Assembly: GCA_017941635.1 (NCBI GenBank)
Contig: JAGAVZ010000212.1
Span: 1-64,000, forward strand
Length of the DNA stretch: 64,000 nucleotides
Source: Cellulosilyticum sp.
GTDB taxonomy: Bacteria; Bacillota; Clostridia; Lachnospirales; Cellulosilyticaceae
Direction: 5' to 3'
The position numbers and the translations under genes were made by a program. This document shows, one piece after another, positions 54,224-64,000 of this stretch; the stretch's first letter is position 1, and every line of letters starts with the position of its first letter. The notes under the pieces are model-generated. The model had not been told where the DNA came from. It searched no databases and saw nothing but the letters and a program-made list of their open reading frames with translations.

Positions 54224-55381
54224 TTATTCCTTTAACTTATATGCAATCCATTCTCCCCATCTTCCAATTCTTTCAAAGCTAATGAGTCTACATATTTTCT
54301 CTGTAAACTTTCCATATTTTCGATACAGTATATTAAAAGCTAAATACGGCATAATCTGCTTCTTTGATTTTGGCAGACGCCTCATGATATTTTTGAAACT
54401 ATAAATTTGCTTATAAATATCTATATAGCCTTGGTATAATTGCTCAGCGGTCATATTCTTTGGCTGATAAACGACATGAGCTGTATTATAATGACTTAAG
54501 TCAAAATCTGTAATTCGGCCTTGTTCCAAAAAGTTTTTATATAATTTCGTTCCAGGATACGGTGTTAAAATATGCGAGGTAACGGTTTCAATTCGATTCT
54601 CCACAATCCACCTTAATGTTTCATCAAAGGTTGTCTCATCATCCCCATCTAACCCAAAAACAAAGCTTGCATTAATCATAATGCCCCTTTTATGAATTTC
54701 ATTTACTAGTTTCTCAAATTTGGCAACTTGATTCTGCCCTTTATGTACATTGGCAAGAGAAGTCTTATTAAGACTTTCAAATCCAATAAATAAACTCTGA
54801 CATCCAGACTCTGCCATTTTATCTAACAAGTCTGGCATATCTCCAATATTAGCAGATACAGCAGCATTCCACTTGAGCTTTAGAGGCTTGATCTGCCTAA
54901 TGAGCTCTTTAGTCCACTTTGGATTACCTATGAAATTATCATCAATAAACATAATATGCTTTTTGCCTATCATTTTAATTTCCTCAATTACTTCTTCTAC
55001 TGGTCGATTGACATATAGTTTTTCATAGGCCTTACAGCTGTTATAACAAAAATCACATCTAAATGGACAGCCTCTACTGGTTGAGATGATATTGCAATAC
55101 ATATGAATCCCACCTGCAACAACAGGTATCCCCTTTGATCTAAACTGCTTTGCAAGCCTAATCGCCTCCGGCATCACATCAACGGTTATACTAATACCTA
55201 CTATATCTACTTCTTCCTCCAAATTAACAGGTCTTATGTTTTCATTTTCAATAATAACACTATGCTCTTTTTCAAAAAGCTTAGCAATAGTTAAAATGCC
55301 TAATGATGGTGCCATCCTTGTCTTTAAATCTGTATCCATTGGACGTTTATTCATTTTAGGTTGAATTAATTTAATAATCAT
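54224..55381 (-). CDS. B12-binding/radical SAM protein with shortened B12 domain
   Basis: A 385-residue protein. Residues 1-93 are the first part of a cobalamin-binding (Rossmann) domain (APSLGILTIAKLFE; VDIVGISITVDVMPEAIRLAKQF; VVAGGIH). Then, abruptly, the radical SAM core begins: ISTSRGCPFRCDFCYN with Cys105, 109 and 112 binding [4Fe-4S]. In typical relatives about 70-100 residues separate GGIH from TSRGCP. The core continues normally (FIDDNFIGNP; FIGFESLN; FVFGLDGDD). An in-frame internal deletion is likely; activity is uncertain. Substrate unknown. Confidence 0.8.
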   Translation of the reverse strand: MIIKLIQPKMNKRPMDTDLKTRMAPSLGILTIAKLFEKEHSVIIENENIRPVNLEEEVDIVGISITVDVMPEAIRLAKQFRSKGIPVVAGGIHMYCNIISTSRGCPFRCDFCYNSCKAYEKLYVNRPVEEVIEEIKMIGKKHIMFIDDNFIGNPKWTKELIRQIKPLKLKWNAAVSANIGDMPDLLDKMAESGCQSLFIGFESLNKTSLANVHKGQNQVAKFEKLVNEIHKRGIMINASFVFGLDGDDETTFDETLRWIVENRIETVTSHILTPYPGTKLYKNFLEQGRITDFDLSHYNTAHVVYQPKNMTAEQLYQGYIDIYKQIYSFKNIMRRLPKSKKQIMPYLAFNILYRKYGKFTEKICRLISFERIGRWGEWIAYKLKE

Positions 55382-55573
55382 CCTTCTCCTCCTAATTATG
55401 TAATAAACATTTTATTGTCACATTAACTGCTAACTATTACTATTTTATCATCCATTCTTATCGATTAATTATTAATATTTTGTCATTTCACCTTACCTTT
55501 TGTTATAATTATCCTTTTTCCCCTTACTTTCCGATATACTGGAAACATATTTAGTATTGAAAGGGGCGTACAT

Positions 55574-56293
55574 ATGATTTACTTTTGGAGATTTTTATCT
55601 ATATTTGGCTTACTTAATTTGATTAATATATTAGTCTTTGGTGGCGCTGTAGGAATGGAGTTTGTATGGTTTACTATTACCACCGTAAGCTTTATTTTAT
55701 CTTTCAGAAAGCCTTATGTTTTCTTCTTTTCTAAAAAAATCATTAAAGTTCTATTCACAATGTGCATTACTATTTTCTTATTTGTAGAGGGCTGCATCTT
55801 TTATCATGGCTCACAGCTTATTAGTTCTAATGAGTATGACTATCTCATTGTATTAGGTGCAGGGTTACGTGGTGAAACGCTTTCTTATGATTTAAAATAT
55901 CGCTTAGATACAGCTTATGAATATCTCACTGTATATCCAAACACTAAAGCTATTCTAACAGGAGGGCAAGGGCCTGGCGAAACCATTACTGAAGCGGAAG
56001 CCATGCATAGATATTTAGTCAAAAAAGGCATTGAGCCTGAGCGACTTATACTCGAGGAGCTAGCAACGGATACCGTAGAAAATCTTACTTATTCTTTCGA
56101 GCTTATCGATACTTTAGTAAAAGAACCCGAAATCATGGTCGTTACCAGTAAGTTTCATATCTTAAGAAGTAAAATGATTGCAGATGAATTAGGCTATAAA
56201 GTGGACGGACTTGGTTCTAAAAACTCTCTTTTCTTAACACCTAATTATTATCTTAGAGAATTTTTCGCTGTTATTGCTGAGTTTATTTTTTAG
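55574..56293 (+). CDS. YdcF/ElyC family membrane protein (DUF218)
   Basis: A 239-residue protein with three N-terminal helices and a DUF218 domain (YDYLIVLGAGLRGETLSYDLKYRLDTA; AILTGGQGPGETITEAEAMHRYLVKKGI; IMVVTSKFHILRSKMIA). Related proteins (SanA, ElyC, YdcF) are linked to envelope integrity and lipid carrier metabolism; biochemical activity is not established. GAAAGGGG precedes the ATG. It stands alone between two leftward units. Confidence 0.88.
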   Translation: MIYFWRFLSIFGLLNLINILVFGGAVGMEFVWFTITTVSFILSFRKPYVFFFSKKIIKVLFTMCITIFLFVEGCIFYHGSQLISSNEYDYLIVLGAGLRGETLSYDLKYRLDTAYEYLTVYPNTKAILTGGQGPGETITEAEAMHRYLVKKGIEPERLILEELATDTVENLTYSFELIDTLVKEPEIMVVTSKFHILRSKMIADELGYKVDGLGSKNSLFLTPNYYLREFFAVIAEFIF

Positions 56294-56427
56294 ATTATCA
56301 GATTTTATCATTAGTGTTTAGTTGTTAAATATGAAAATTACTATTTGCTAAGTAAATCTTATACTGTTAAAAACTATCAAAGGAAATTTTATCCACAAAC
56401 TAAGTACTAGTTAAATTTTATCTACAT

Positions 56428-56472
56428 AAAAAAGCAAACCAGAAAATGATACTTAACTCATTTTCTGGTTTG
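56428..56472 (-). terminator. Terminator of the alpha/beta hydrolase gene
   Basis: Perfect 15-bp stem (56435-56449 with 56458-56472), then TTTTTTAT after GC on the minus strand. Confidence 0.9.
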
Positions 56473-56496
56473 TTAATATTCATATATATCTACTTC

Positions 56497-57612
56497 TTAT
56501 TGTTCAGCATATTCCTCAAAGAAATCAAAAATCGTATTAAAGTACGGCACCATAATCTCATTCTTAGATAAATAAATCTCATGCTGTGAGTTCTCTACAA
56601 ATACAAGCTCCGTATTCGGTGCGCCATTTACAAAGATGTAGTGTCCTTCTGGCAGTACATAGGTATCATCCGATGCTTGGAATAGCATAATTGGTGTCGT
56701 TGCTTTTCCTGCATTTTCTTGCATCTCTTCTGTTGCCTCAAAGCCTTCCTTGAGCCATGTGAAGGAACCACCATTCAATTGCAATGTTTCATCAGATGCC
56801 TTTAGTCCCTCTAGATAGGTTGTCCTTGCCTGACTTGAGGTTGGATAGGTATGTTCATAAATCCCTTCATAAGGACCTTGTCCTAGAATATAACTTTCAC
56901 CCTTCCCAATAAAATTCATAAAGTTAGCAATGGCATTTGCTATAAATTTTGGTACTGAGCCTGTATGAATCTCCATCATTGGTGCATTGAGCGCGGCTGC
57001 TGTGAAATATTCATCTGGATATTGCTCTAAGAATAATGAGCCAATTCCGCCACCCATTGAGTGAGCATAGAGGAAGAAGTTTACATTTGGTGTACTTGGT
57101 ACAATGACTTCATCCATCATAGCTTTTAAGTCTGATACATAAATATCGAAATCATCAATATGTACCTTACTTGTATCTTCTACCTCACGCTCAGATTGTC
57201 CATGCCCTCTGTGATCCATAATGGATACAGAATAGCCTTCCTGCATAAAGTAATAAATCACTTCCCTGTATTTATGTGATGACTCTGTGAAACCATGTAA
57301 AATGACTACATGATTTTTTGCTCCCTCTAATAAATATTGCTCATAATAAATTTGTACACCATCCTCAGCTGTTAAATAACCTGTTGTTTGGTGTTGCTCC
57401 AGATATGGTAAGATGATCTCTTGCATTGTTTCAGCATAATTTGCTTCATCAATATAAAACTCATTATCTTGCAAAGATAAATCTAATACCGTTGCATCTT
57501 CTGGCCTATATGCTAAATGGTCTAATACTTGACCACCTAATGCACTGCAAACAATTATTCCACCTACAACTACGGCGCCTAATGCGCCATACTTCATATA
57601 TTTCTTTTTCAT
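56497..57612 (-). CDS. Membrane-anchored alpha/beta hydrolase (monoacylglycerol lipase-like)
   Basis: A 371-residue protein. An N-terminal helix (GALGAVVVGGIIVCSALGG) anchors or exports it. The hydrolase domain has the oxyanion motif VILHGFTESSHKYRE, MDHRGHGQSE, nucleophile elbow YAHSMGGGIGS (Ser), acid in LFQASDDTYVLPEGH, and His in ENSQHEIYL. It fits the lysophospholipase/monoacylglycerol lipase group. It lies 16 bases downstream of an intact chemoreceptor gene, so the two are probably co-transcribed; the link is not obvious. Confidence 0.88.
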   Translation of the reverse strand: MKKKYMKYGALGAVVVGGIIVCSALGGQVLDHLAYRPEDATVLDLSLQDNEFYIDEANYAETMQEIILPYLEQHQTTGYLTAEDGVQIYYEQYLLEGAKNHVVILHGFTESSHKYREVIYYFMQEGYSVSIMDHRGHGQSEREVEDTSKVHIDDFDIYVSDLKAMMDEVIVPSTPNVNFFLYAHSMGGGIGSLFLEQYPDEYFTAAALNAPMMEIHTGSVPKFIANAIANFMNFIGKGESYILGQGPYEGIYEHTYPTSSQARTTYLEGLKASDETLQLNGGSFTWLKEGFEATEEMQENAGKATTPIMLFQASDDTYVLPEGHYIFVNGAPNTELVFVENSQHEIYLSKNEIMVPYFNTIFDFFEEYAEQ

Positions 57613-57628
57613 ACGACTTCTATAACTC

Positions 57629-59119
57629 CTAATTTAATTGTACATTTACAAGTTCATTTGAATACTGTTGTACTTCTCTTGCATCATGACTGATTTCATT
57701 GAGTCCAAGACTCATTTCCTCTAGTATAGCAGAAATTTCCATAATACTATTAGAAGTTTCCTTACTATCTTGCATTGTTGTATCTATACTTTCAGCTACT
57801 TCTGTCACATGACTTCTTAATCCTTGAATCAGCTTTTGTGATTCAAAAATTTTGTCACTTACTTTCTTTTGGAATTCCACCATCTTATCAAAGTCCTGTA
57901 ATGCAACGACTAATTTTTCTACATTATGTTCTATCATCTCATCTGTATGTGTGATAGCTTCCACTGAAGCTTCCATACTTGTATCTACTCTTCTTACAAT
58001 CTGTTCTATATACTCTACTGACTGAGCTGTTTGTGTAGCTAACTTTTTAATTTCAGCTGCAACCACTGCAAAGCTTTTTCCAGATTCGCCTGCTCTAGCT
58101 GCTTCAATAGAGGCATTTAAGGAAATAAGATTAGTTTCTTCAGATATTTCATTAATAATCTTAAGTGCATGACTAATTTCTGAAGTTGTCTCTTTAAGTT
58201 CACTAAATTGTACTTTAGAACTTTGATTTTTTAATTTTAACTCATTCATTTGAGATGCTAAGTCTTGCATATTCCCTTTATTTTTAATAGTCAGCTCACT
58301 CATATTTTGAGTCAGTTCAAAGATTTCATTTGATTTTCTAGAGGTATCTTGAATCTCATCACTAATACGTTCAAAAGCCACCTTACTTTCACAAGCTTTG
58401 TGAGACATATCTTGAGCTTTTACTGAAATATTGGTACTAGATTTAGCAATCGTTTCTACACCCATAGAGTTTTTACCAATATTACTTGATAGATTATTAA
58501 TCGTTTGATTAATACGTTCTGTACTCTCATAATTTTTATCTAATAAAGTATTTAAGCTTGCATTTTGATCTATGAAGGTGTCAAGCACACCTGTAGTCTT
58601 CTTTGACACATAGCTACAGATATATCCTATAATAACAAATTGCAACATATAATACACACATGTTGAAATAAATGTTGATTGATTTGCTACAAAAACAAAA
58701 TCTGAATTTACTTTATGACTCATATAATTTCCTAAAATAAGCAGTGGTAACTTAATAACTAGCATACGCTTAATAACTTTTGTATCTAAATATAATGTAC
58801 ACACCAATAAAGATACAATAAGTAATAAACTTGCATAGAACCATGAGCTAATATAAATACTTAATGTAATCCCCTCCACACATAAAATACTTATGATGAA
58901 AAAGTGTTTACGGTCAGTTGAGTATTTATAATATAAAACAGGAATCATTGCAATAAATATTCCTACTGCAATTGGAATTTCTATCAATGTTAACCTTCCT
59001 TTTACTAATAAAATTAAAAGCAAATCAACTATTGTAAAAATAGGCACTGCCTTAAACATCTTAAGCATTAGTTTATCTGACTCATTCCTACTTTGCTGAA
59101 TAATATGTTCTGTGTTCAT
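57629..59119 (-). CDS. Methyl-accepting chemotaxis protein with six-helix membrane domain
   Basis: A 496-residue intact receptor. Residues 1-185 contain about six membrane helices and no periplasmic sensor domain, so the signal is probably sensed in or at the membrane. No HAMP is apparent. The signalling domain follows (about 200-496), with tip [37 protein letters not shown]. Compared with classical tips, NLLALNAS is replaced by NLISLNAS. It has the same layout as the decayed copy at 53-54 kb. It is the only undamaged receptor of the four here. Confidence 0.9.
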   Translation of the reverse strand: MNTEHIIQQSRNESDKLMLKMFKAVPIFTIVDLLLILLVKGRLTLIEIPIAVGIFIAMIPVLYYKYSTDRKHFFIISILCVEGITLSIYISSWFYASLLLIVSLLVCTLYLDTKVIKRMLVIKLPLLILGNYMSHKVNSDFVFVANQSTFISTCVYYMLQFVIIGYICSYVSKKTTGVLDTFIDQNASLNTLLDKNYESTERINQTINNLSSNIGKNSMGVETIAKSSTNISVKAQDMSHKACESKVAFERISDEIQDTSRKSNEIFELTQNMSELTIKNKGNMQDLASQMNELKLKNQSSKVQFSELKETTSEISHALKIINEISEETNLISLNASIEAARAGESGKSFAVVAAEIKKLATQTAQSVEYIEQIVRRVDTSMEASVEAITHTDEMIEHNVEKLVVALQDFDKMVEFQKKVSDKIFESQKLIQGLRSHVTEVAESIDTTMQDSKETSNSIMEISAILEEMSLGLNEISHDAREVQQYSNELVNVQLN

Positions 59120-59349
59120 GCTATCTCCCCCTTTATTTAAATAACTATATGAAACCTCATCTATTTATCGGTCGATTATACTTATTTCTTTATATATTTT
59201 GTCGAAAATTAAATATTATTCAAACCTAAAAAGTAATACCGACTATTTTTACAGCTTATAACACTAGTACTTATTTTATAGAAAAAGTTTCTATTTACAT
59301 TCTTTAACATTCATAAACCATGCTATGTCTTCAGAGTAACTTGTAACCT
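59120..59349. other. Intergenic region, no feature seen
   Basis: Upstream region of the chemoreceptor gene. AT-rich; no supported gene or RNA. Confidence 0.5.
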
Positions 59350-59400
59350 AAAAGAATCCCCTCATCAAGCCTAAGTGCTTGACGAGGGGATTCTTTTTCT
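59350..59400. terminator. Terminator of metG
   Basis: A 21-bp stem with one mismatch (59350-59370 with 59377-59397), GC-rich core CCCCTC/GAGGGG, T-runs both sides. Confidence 0.92.
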
Positions 59401-59447
59401 ATATAGGATTTCGTATAGAACTCTATATAAATTTCTATTTCTATAAA

Positions 59448-61427
59448 CTATCTTACTTCTGCACCGCTTACCATTTCACCAAGTGGTCCTACTGCTACAA
59501 GATTTCCATTGTCATCAGATGCACAAAGTACCATACCTTGAGAAAGAATACCACGAAGTTTTACTGGTTTAAGGTTTGTTACAACAACTACTTTTTTACC
59601 AACGAATTCTTCTGGTTTATAATATGCTGCGATACCAGATACGATTTGTCTTACTTCATCACCGATTTTGATTTTAGATACTAAAAGCTTGTCAGCTTTA
59701 GGTACCTTTTCGCATTCGATAACTTCACCAACTTTAAGCTGTACTTTAGCAAAGTCATCAATAGTAATTTCAGAGATTTCGTTTACTTCTTTTACTTCTT
59801 CTTTTTTAGCTGATTTTTCAGCCTTTTTCTCTTCTTTAGCAGCTGGTGTTTCAACTGTCTTAGCGTGAGATTCAAGTACTGCTAATTCTTTTTCTTTATC
59901 GATACGTGGGAACATGTTCTCACCTTTTTTAGCTGTTAAATCTTTTTGAAGTGTACCAAAGTTGTGGATTGAATCCCAAGCAGTTAATTCGCCTCTTTCA
60001 ATACCAAATTGAGCCCAGATTTTTTCTGGTGTTCTTGGCATGAATGGTTCAATCATAATGCTGACAATACGGATTGCTTCAGCTAATGTGTAAAGTACAC
60101 CTGCAAGTTTAGCTTTGTTTGCTTCATCTTTAGCCAGTACCCATGGCATTGTTTCATCAATATATTTGTTCATTCTTCTGATGATTACCCAAATATCTTC
60201 AAGGGCATTGTTGAAGAATAATTTTTCCATGTTTGCTTCCATTTTAGCAATTTGTTCTTTGATAACGTTTTGAACGTCTGCATCAAACTCGTTACCTTCT
60301 TGCTCAGTAGGAAGTGTACCAAAGTATTTTTCAATCATAGCTACTGTTCTTGATGTTAAGTTACCAAGGTCATTTGCAAGGTCAGAGTTGATTCTTGAGA
60401 TTAATGCTTCGTTAGAGAAGTTACCATCTTGGCCGAATGCAATTTCACGAAGTAAGAAGTAACGGATTGCATCGCTACCGTAACGCTCTACAAGTACATT
60501 AGGGTCTACTACTGTACCTTGAGATTTACTCATTTTACCACCGTTAATTACTAACCATCCGTGACCAAATACTTGTTTTGGAAGTGGAAGATCAAGTGCC
60601 ATAAGCATTGCTGGCCAAATGATTGTGTGGAAACGAACGATTTCTTTACCTACTAAGTGTACATCTGCAGGCCAGAATTTTTGGAAGCGCTCATCGTTTT
60701 CTTGCATATAACCAAGCGCTGAAATATAGTTTGATAACGCATCAAGCCATACATATACAACGTGGTTTGTATCGAATTCTACTGGAATACCCCATTTGAA
60801 TGATGTACGAGATACACATAAGTCCTCAAGACCTGGTTTTAAGAAGTTGTTAATCATTTCGTTTTGTCTAGCTTTTGGTTCAATGAATTCTGGATGAGAT
60901 TCAATGTACTCGATTAAGCGGTCTTGGTATTTAGAAAGCTTGAAGAAGTAAGCTTCTTCTTTTACTTTTTCTACTGGTCTACCACAGTCTGGACATTTAC
61001 CATCTTTTAATTGTACTTCTGTGAAGAAAGATTCACATGGTGTACAGTAAAGACCTTTGTATGCACCTTTGTAGATATCACCTTGGTCATATAATTTCTT
61101 GAAGATTTTTTGAACAGTTTGTTTATGCTCTTCATCTGTTGTACGGATGAATTTATCATAAGTAACGTCCATTGTTTCCCATAATTCTTTGATACCTTTT
61201 ACAATGTTATCAACGAATTGTTGTGGAGTTACATTTTCTTCTGCTGCTCTTCTTTCGATTTTTTGACCATGTTCATCTGTTCCTGTTAAGAACATAACAT
61301 CATAGCCACGAAGTCTCTTATATCTAGCCATTGCATCAGCTGCAACCGTTGTATAAGAATGTCCAATGTGAAGTTTATTACTTGGATAGTAAATTGGTGT
61401 TGTAATATAATAAGCTGGTTTACTCAT
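59448..61427 (-). CDS. metG: Methionyl-tRNA synthetase
   Basis: A 659-residue class I synthetase charging tRNA-Met. Motifs: HIGH (residues 20-23), a zinc knuckle with two CxxC pairs (CTPCESFF...CPDCG), KMSKS (GGKMSKSQG), and an anticodon-binding helical domain. A C-terminal EMAP/tRNA-binding domain (about 555-659: DFAKVQLKVGEVIECEKVPKADKLLV...) follows an acidic-basic linker. The start is ATG 61427 after AAAGGAGAG; the longer frame overlaps it. Expression is under a Met T-box. Confidence 0.95.
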   Translation of the reverse strand: MSKPAYYITTPIYYPSNKLHIGHSYTTVAADAMARYKRLRGYDVMFLTGTDEHGQKIERRAAEENVTPQQFVDNIVKGIKELWETMDVTYDKFIRTTDEEHKQTVQKIFKKLYDQGDIYKGAYKGLYCTPCESFFTEVQLKDGKCPDCGRPVEKVKEEAYFFKLSKYQDRLIEYIESHPEFIEPKARQNEMINNFLKPGLEDLCVSRTSFKWGIPVEFDTNHVVYVWLDALSNYISALGYMQENDERFQKFWPADVHLVGKEIVRFHTIIWPAMLMALDLPLPKQVFGHGWLVINGGKMSKSQGTVVDPNVLVERYGSDAIRYFLLREIAFGQDGNFSNEALISRINSDLANDLGNLTSRTVAMIEKYFGTLPTEQEGNEFDADVQNVIKEQIAKMEANMEKLFFNNALEDIWVIIRRMNKYIDETMPWVLAKDEANKAKLAGVLYTLAEAIRIVSIMIEPFMPRTPEKIWAQFGIERGELTAWDSIHNFGTLQKDLTAKKGENMFPRIDKEKELAVLESHAKTVETPAAKEEKKAEKSAKKEEVKEVNEISEITIDDFAKVQLKVGEVIECEKVPKADKLLVSKIKIGDEVRQIVSGIAAYYKPEEFVGKKVVVVTNLKPVKLRGILSQGMVLCASDDNGNLVAVGPLGEMVSGAEVR

Positions 61428-61728
61428 CTTTATCTCTCCTTTTGTTTTTGTTTCCATTCATTTCTTTTAAAAGTGAATACTCTATTAACTAATAGTCTGT
61501 GTGATTTCACGTGCCCTAATCTGCAAAATTCTACTAACCATTGTTCAAATAAATTTTATTATCAGAAATAAACCCTATTTTTAACTATGCTCGTTGCATA
61601 TTAAGTCCTACTCTACTCAGCCTAATAAGTTTCTCTAGTGTCCTAAATCTTTAAAAATCTTTATAGCCGTAAAATTGTTATAGAAGCAATTTCCTATTCT
61701 ATAGATTTTCTAAGTAAAAATTTACATC
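61428..61728. other. Spacer between the T-box terminator and metG
   Basis: About 300 bases of AT-rich leader RNA without a supported gene; unusually long for a T-box to start-codon distance. Confidence 0.5.
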
Positions 61729-62100
61729 AAAAAACCCCGCCTCCATAACTAAGTTGTTATAGAGGCGAGGATTATATACTCGCGTTACCACTCTATTTCA
61801 TTTATACCTCACGATATAAACCTCATCAAGTACTTCTATAAATCTAGGTCTTTATACTTATAAGAAGTATGCTCTCTTATACAGTATACTATCGTATAAG
61901 ATATGTTATCTTATAAACTGTTTAACCTAAAATATATACTAATACCCTATCGCTATAACAGGCGAACCTGTTGCAGCCTAACTACCTAAGTAGATTCGGT
62001 GCACCATTCCGAGGCCATCTTCAACTTAAGTCCCTTTGCTTCTTCTCAGCTACCGAAGCTCTCTTTGAAAGTTTTTTAAGCTTACTCTCCTCTTCACTAT
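61729..62100 (-). promoter_or_regulatory. T-box riboswitch (Met) controlling metG
   Basis: On the minus strand: stem I with the AG-bulge/distal loop region (AAAGAGAGCTTCGGTAGCTG, GAGAAGAAGC), a specifier loop TTGAAG-ATG-GCC with Met codon ATG (62018-62016), variable helices, the T-box sequence GAGTGGTAACGCG (61793-61781), and a terminator (61735-61770, CCTCGCCTC...GAGGCGGGG) with T6. Uncharged tRNA-Met would pair with ATG and UGGU to allow read-through into metG. Confidence 0.92.
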
Positions 62101-62316
62101 GTTTACTTATTCAAATTTTAATATTGATATTACCTACCTAGCATATCAATATATTATAAAGTATTTGTCATGTCATTAGAGTTTATCCATTTTCCTAATC
62201 ATTTAATCAAGTCTGTTTCTATCTCATCAAGTTTCATGACACAATTTATAACTAGCTATAATTATATTCTATATCATTTTATTTTTCAATGAGATTTTTT
62301 ACTACCTCATGATGCG

Positions 62317-63249
62317 CTACTTTAAGTTTTCACTCATAAATCTATAGGCATTCTCAAAGAAAAATTGTTCTGCTCGCCTTTTACCATACCTTTTTACTAC
62401 CAATTGATACAAATAACCTATATCTTGAATCCCTCTTACATGTTCTGGCGTCACACTAATACCATCAAAGTCAGAACCCATGGCAATCACATCTTCTCCT
62501 CCTAAGTTTACAAAATGGTCTATGTGTAATAAGAGCTCCTGTATATCTGCCTTCTTTGTATTATTAATGAAAAGTGGATAAAAATTCATTCCCACTAACC
62601 CTTTTCTTTCAACAAACACTTTAAATTGGTCATCTGTTAAGTTTCTTGGATGATTACATATCGTTTTACTATTGGAATGTGTTGCAATAAATGGCTTATC
62701 TATCGTATTTACTACATCCCAAAAGCCCACTTCAGCAAGATGGGAAACATCTACTAACATGCCTAGCTCTGCCATTTTCTTCACCACTTGTTTCCCAAAT
62801 GCTGTGAGTCCTTTTGCATTTTCCACCATACACCCGTCTGCTACTGCTGTACTTTCATTCCAAGTAAGTGTCATCATTCTAACCCCTAGATCATAAAACT
62901 CTTGTACTCTTTCAAGAGAATGACCCAAAGGCCTACTACCTTCTATAGATAATAAGGCTACTCTTTTACACTTATTTAAGGCTTTTTCTATTTCATTCTT
63001 ATTTTTGCAAAAACAAATATGTTCTTGTAATGCCTGTATTTGCCCTAAAAAATAGCCATAGACTCGATTAAAATAAGTATATGCTTCATCATCACTGAGT
63101 TCATCACTGAGCCATATTGCATAGGTTTGTACCCATCCTTTAATATTACTTCCCTTATGAAGGCTTAATTGCATTTTGTTTTTATATAAAGCCGCCTGAT
63201 TGTTGTAGCACTCAGAAATGGTATCACAATGTAAATCAAAATAATTCAT
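62317..63249 (-). CDS. Membrane dipeptidase (renal dipeptidase family M19)
   Basis: A 310-residue zinc dipeptidase with a TIM barrel. The metal motif is FDLHCDT (His7, Asp9), with the bridging Glu in LLSIEGSRPLG, later His in DVSHLAE and ATHSNSK, and the C-terminal GSDFDGI. No signal peptide is visible, so it is probably cytosolic, cleaving dipeptides including those with a D-residue at the C-terminal position. AGGGGCG precedes the ATG. Confidence 0.92.
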   Translation of the reverse strand: MNYFDLHCDTISECYNNQAALYKNKMQLSLHKGSNIKGWVQTYAIWLSDELSDDEAYTYFNRVYGYFLGQIQALQEHICFCKNKNEIEKALNKCKRVALLSIEGSRPLGHSLERVQEFYDLGVRMMTLTWNESTAVADGCMVENAKGLTAFGKQVVKKMAELGMLVDVSHLAEVGFWDVVNTIDKPFIATHSNSKTICNHPRNLTDDQFKVFVERKGLVGMNFYPLFINNTKKADIQELLLHIDHFVNLGGEDVIAMGSDFDGISVTPEHVRGIQDIGYLYQLVVKRYGKRRAEQFFFENAYRFMSENLK

Positions 63250-63390
63250 ATCGCCCCTCCTCTACTTTCTAGCTTATGTAACTCTCTATTTTACTCTATT
63301 AATAAACCACATTTTGTAATAGATATCATTTACCTTTTCTACATAAACTTATCTCTATCTCATATTGTTTATTGGTCCATATCATTATAT

Positions 63391-63430
63391 AAAAAGGATG
63401 CTACCTCCCTTATACGTTATGTAACATCCT
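63391..63430 (-). terminator. Terminator of the right-edge gene
   Basis: Stem AGGATG/CATCCT with long loop and TTTTTAT on the minus strand; modest strength. Confidence 0.6.
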
Positions 63431-63511
63431 CTCTATCTATTATAACTTATTTATTAATTATCGTTTATCATTATTGCTTTATCGATACTTGTTTTATTAT
63501 TACTGCTTTAT

Positions 63512-64000
63512 CTATTTCACCTTATTATTATCATTTTCTATTCCAATAAACTTAAAGGTACTAACAATAAGTGGCACATAAGCAGGCGTTGTCCAAATGA
63601 TTACATATTTATACCTTTCATTATCTAATATAAGTGGCTGTGGGTACTGAACTACGATGGCTGCTTCTCTATCATTAAAGAAACTAGACTGGTCTTCAGA
63701 AGAATAAATAACCCTAGCTGGCTGACCATCTACTACAAAACGTCTTACAGTAGGACTAGAACCATATGGTTTATAATCTTCATCTATTGCATCTTCAACA
63801 GCCTCATCAATATTATCCTCATTATCTGTAAAATCGCCTATTTCAAAGTAGCCACTTTCACCCTCATATTTATCTTCATATCTAGGATTTTTACGCCATG
63901 AGCTAGGATATTTAAAACCAATTTGGTATCTATTACTTGTATAATCACTTAGTTCAATCCCCGGTGTCATTGTCATATTCGTCGTATCTGTTCCAATCAC
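63512..64000 (-). CDS. Hypothetical protein, C-terminal part (right edge)
   Basis: The frame is open to the window edge and gives 162 residues, so the start is probably outside. The domain begins SNRYQIGFKYPSSW and ends VPLIVSTFKFIGIE, the pattern of PsbP-like domains often found in clostridial lipoproteins (F-K/S-Y-P-x-x-W near the start, F-K-F at the end). An acidic insert (DNEDNIDEAVEDAIDEDY) lies between. A signal peptide cannot be checked. Confidence 0.65.
   Translation of the reverse strand: MIGTDTTNMTMTPGIELSDYTSNRYQIGFKYPSSWRKNPRYEDKYEGESGYFEIGDFTDNEDNIDEAVEDAIDEDYKPYGSSPTVRRFVVDGQPARVIYSSEDQSSFFNDREAAIVVQYPQPLILDNERYKYVIIWTTPAYVPLIVSTFKFIGIENDNNKVK

Overview
The window is 64 kb of AT-rich chromosome (roughly one third G+C by eye) from an anaerobic, Gram-positive, spore-forming clostridium. 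Evidence: strong AAGGAGG ribosome binding sites, TTGACA/TATAAT promoters, U-tract hairpin terminators, tRNAs without an encoded CCA, a Met T-box, reverse rubrerythrin, two-subunit [4Fe-4S] fumarase, DUF1540, a YtvI-like AI-2E permease and a YabE-like 3D-domain protein. The gene set and style fit Lachnospirales/Cellulosilyticaceae; that placement is an inference. There is no phage, IS element, CRISPR array or rRNA.

Layout. 0-3.3 kb: tail of a membrane protein, tRNA-Arg, TetR regulator, D-Ala-D-Ala carboxypeptidase with SLH-like tail, TM2 protein. 3.3-8 kb: candidate sRNA and two tandem chemoreceptor genes, both interrupted. 8-16.5 kb: lipoprotein, PaaK-type ligase with ACT partner, SppA, fumarase, AI-2E permease, DUF1540, rubrerythrin. 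16.6-29.5 kb: YhgE/Pip protein, DUF898, a P-loop DUF4914-like protein, lipid kinase, tRNA-Leu, second AI-2E permease, thioredoxin, TrmB, and a repeat-rich protein. 29.6-38 kb: aroE, ridA, pheA with a Phe-rich leader peptide and attenuator, rsmA, LD-carboxypeptidase, ABC exporter, YabE-like protein. 38.6-47.5 kb: TatD, copper-amine-oxidase-like protein, nucleotidase, protein mannosyltransferase, cyclase, and a Crp/Fnr regulator divergent from a two-gene DMT transporter across a perfect 16-bp palindrome, then a secreted transglutaminase-like protein. 47.7-52.7 kb: MATE pump behind an attenuator; a MarR regulator upstream of two ArsA-like ATPases that flank an 87-residue protein. 53-64 kb: a decayed chemoreceptor, a shortened B12/radical-SAM gene, YdcF, alpha/beta hydrolase, an intact chemoreceptor, metG with a Met T-box, dipeptidase, and a partial gene at the right edge.

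Most novel signals are RNAs. A unit at 19.4-19.6 kb has a near-consensus promoter, a 12-bp stem whose loop carries UCCCCUAAAC twice, and a terminator with a C5 loop. A second unit at 15.3-15.5 kb carries UAGGGGAA in its terminator hairpin, exactly complementary to UUCCCCUA of the first. A third C-rich RNA lies at 3.4 kb. The pheA leader looks like classical peptide-coupled attenuation, unusual for a Firmicute. Three of four chemoreceptor genes are damaged in three different ways. Several starts are set from ribosome binding sites and are downstream of the longest possible ORF.
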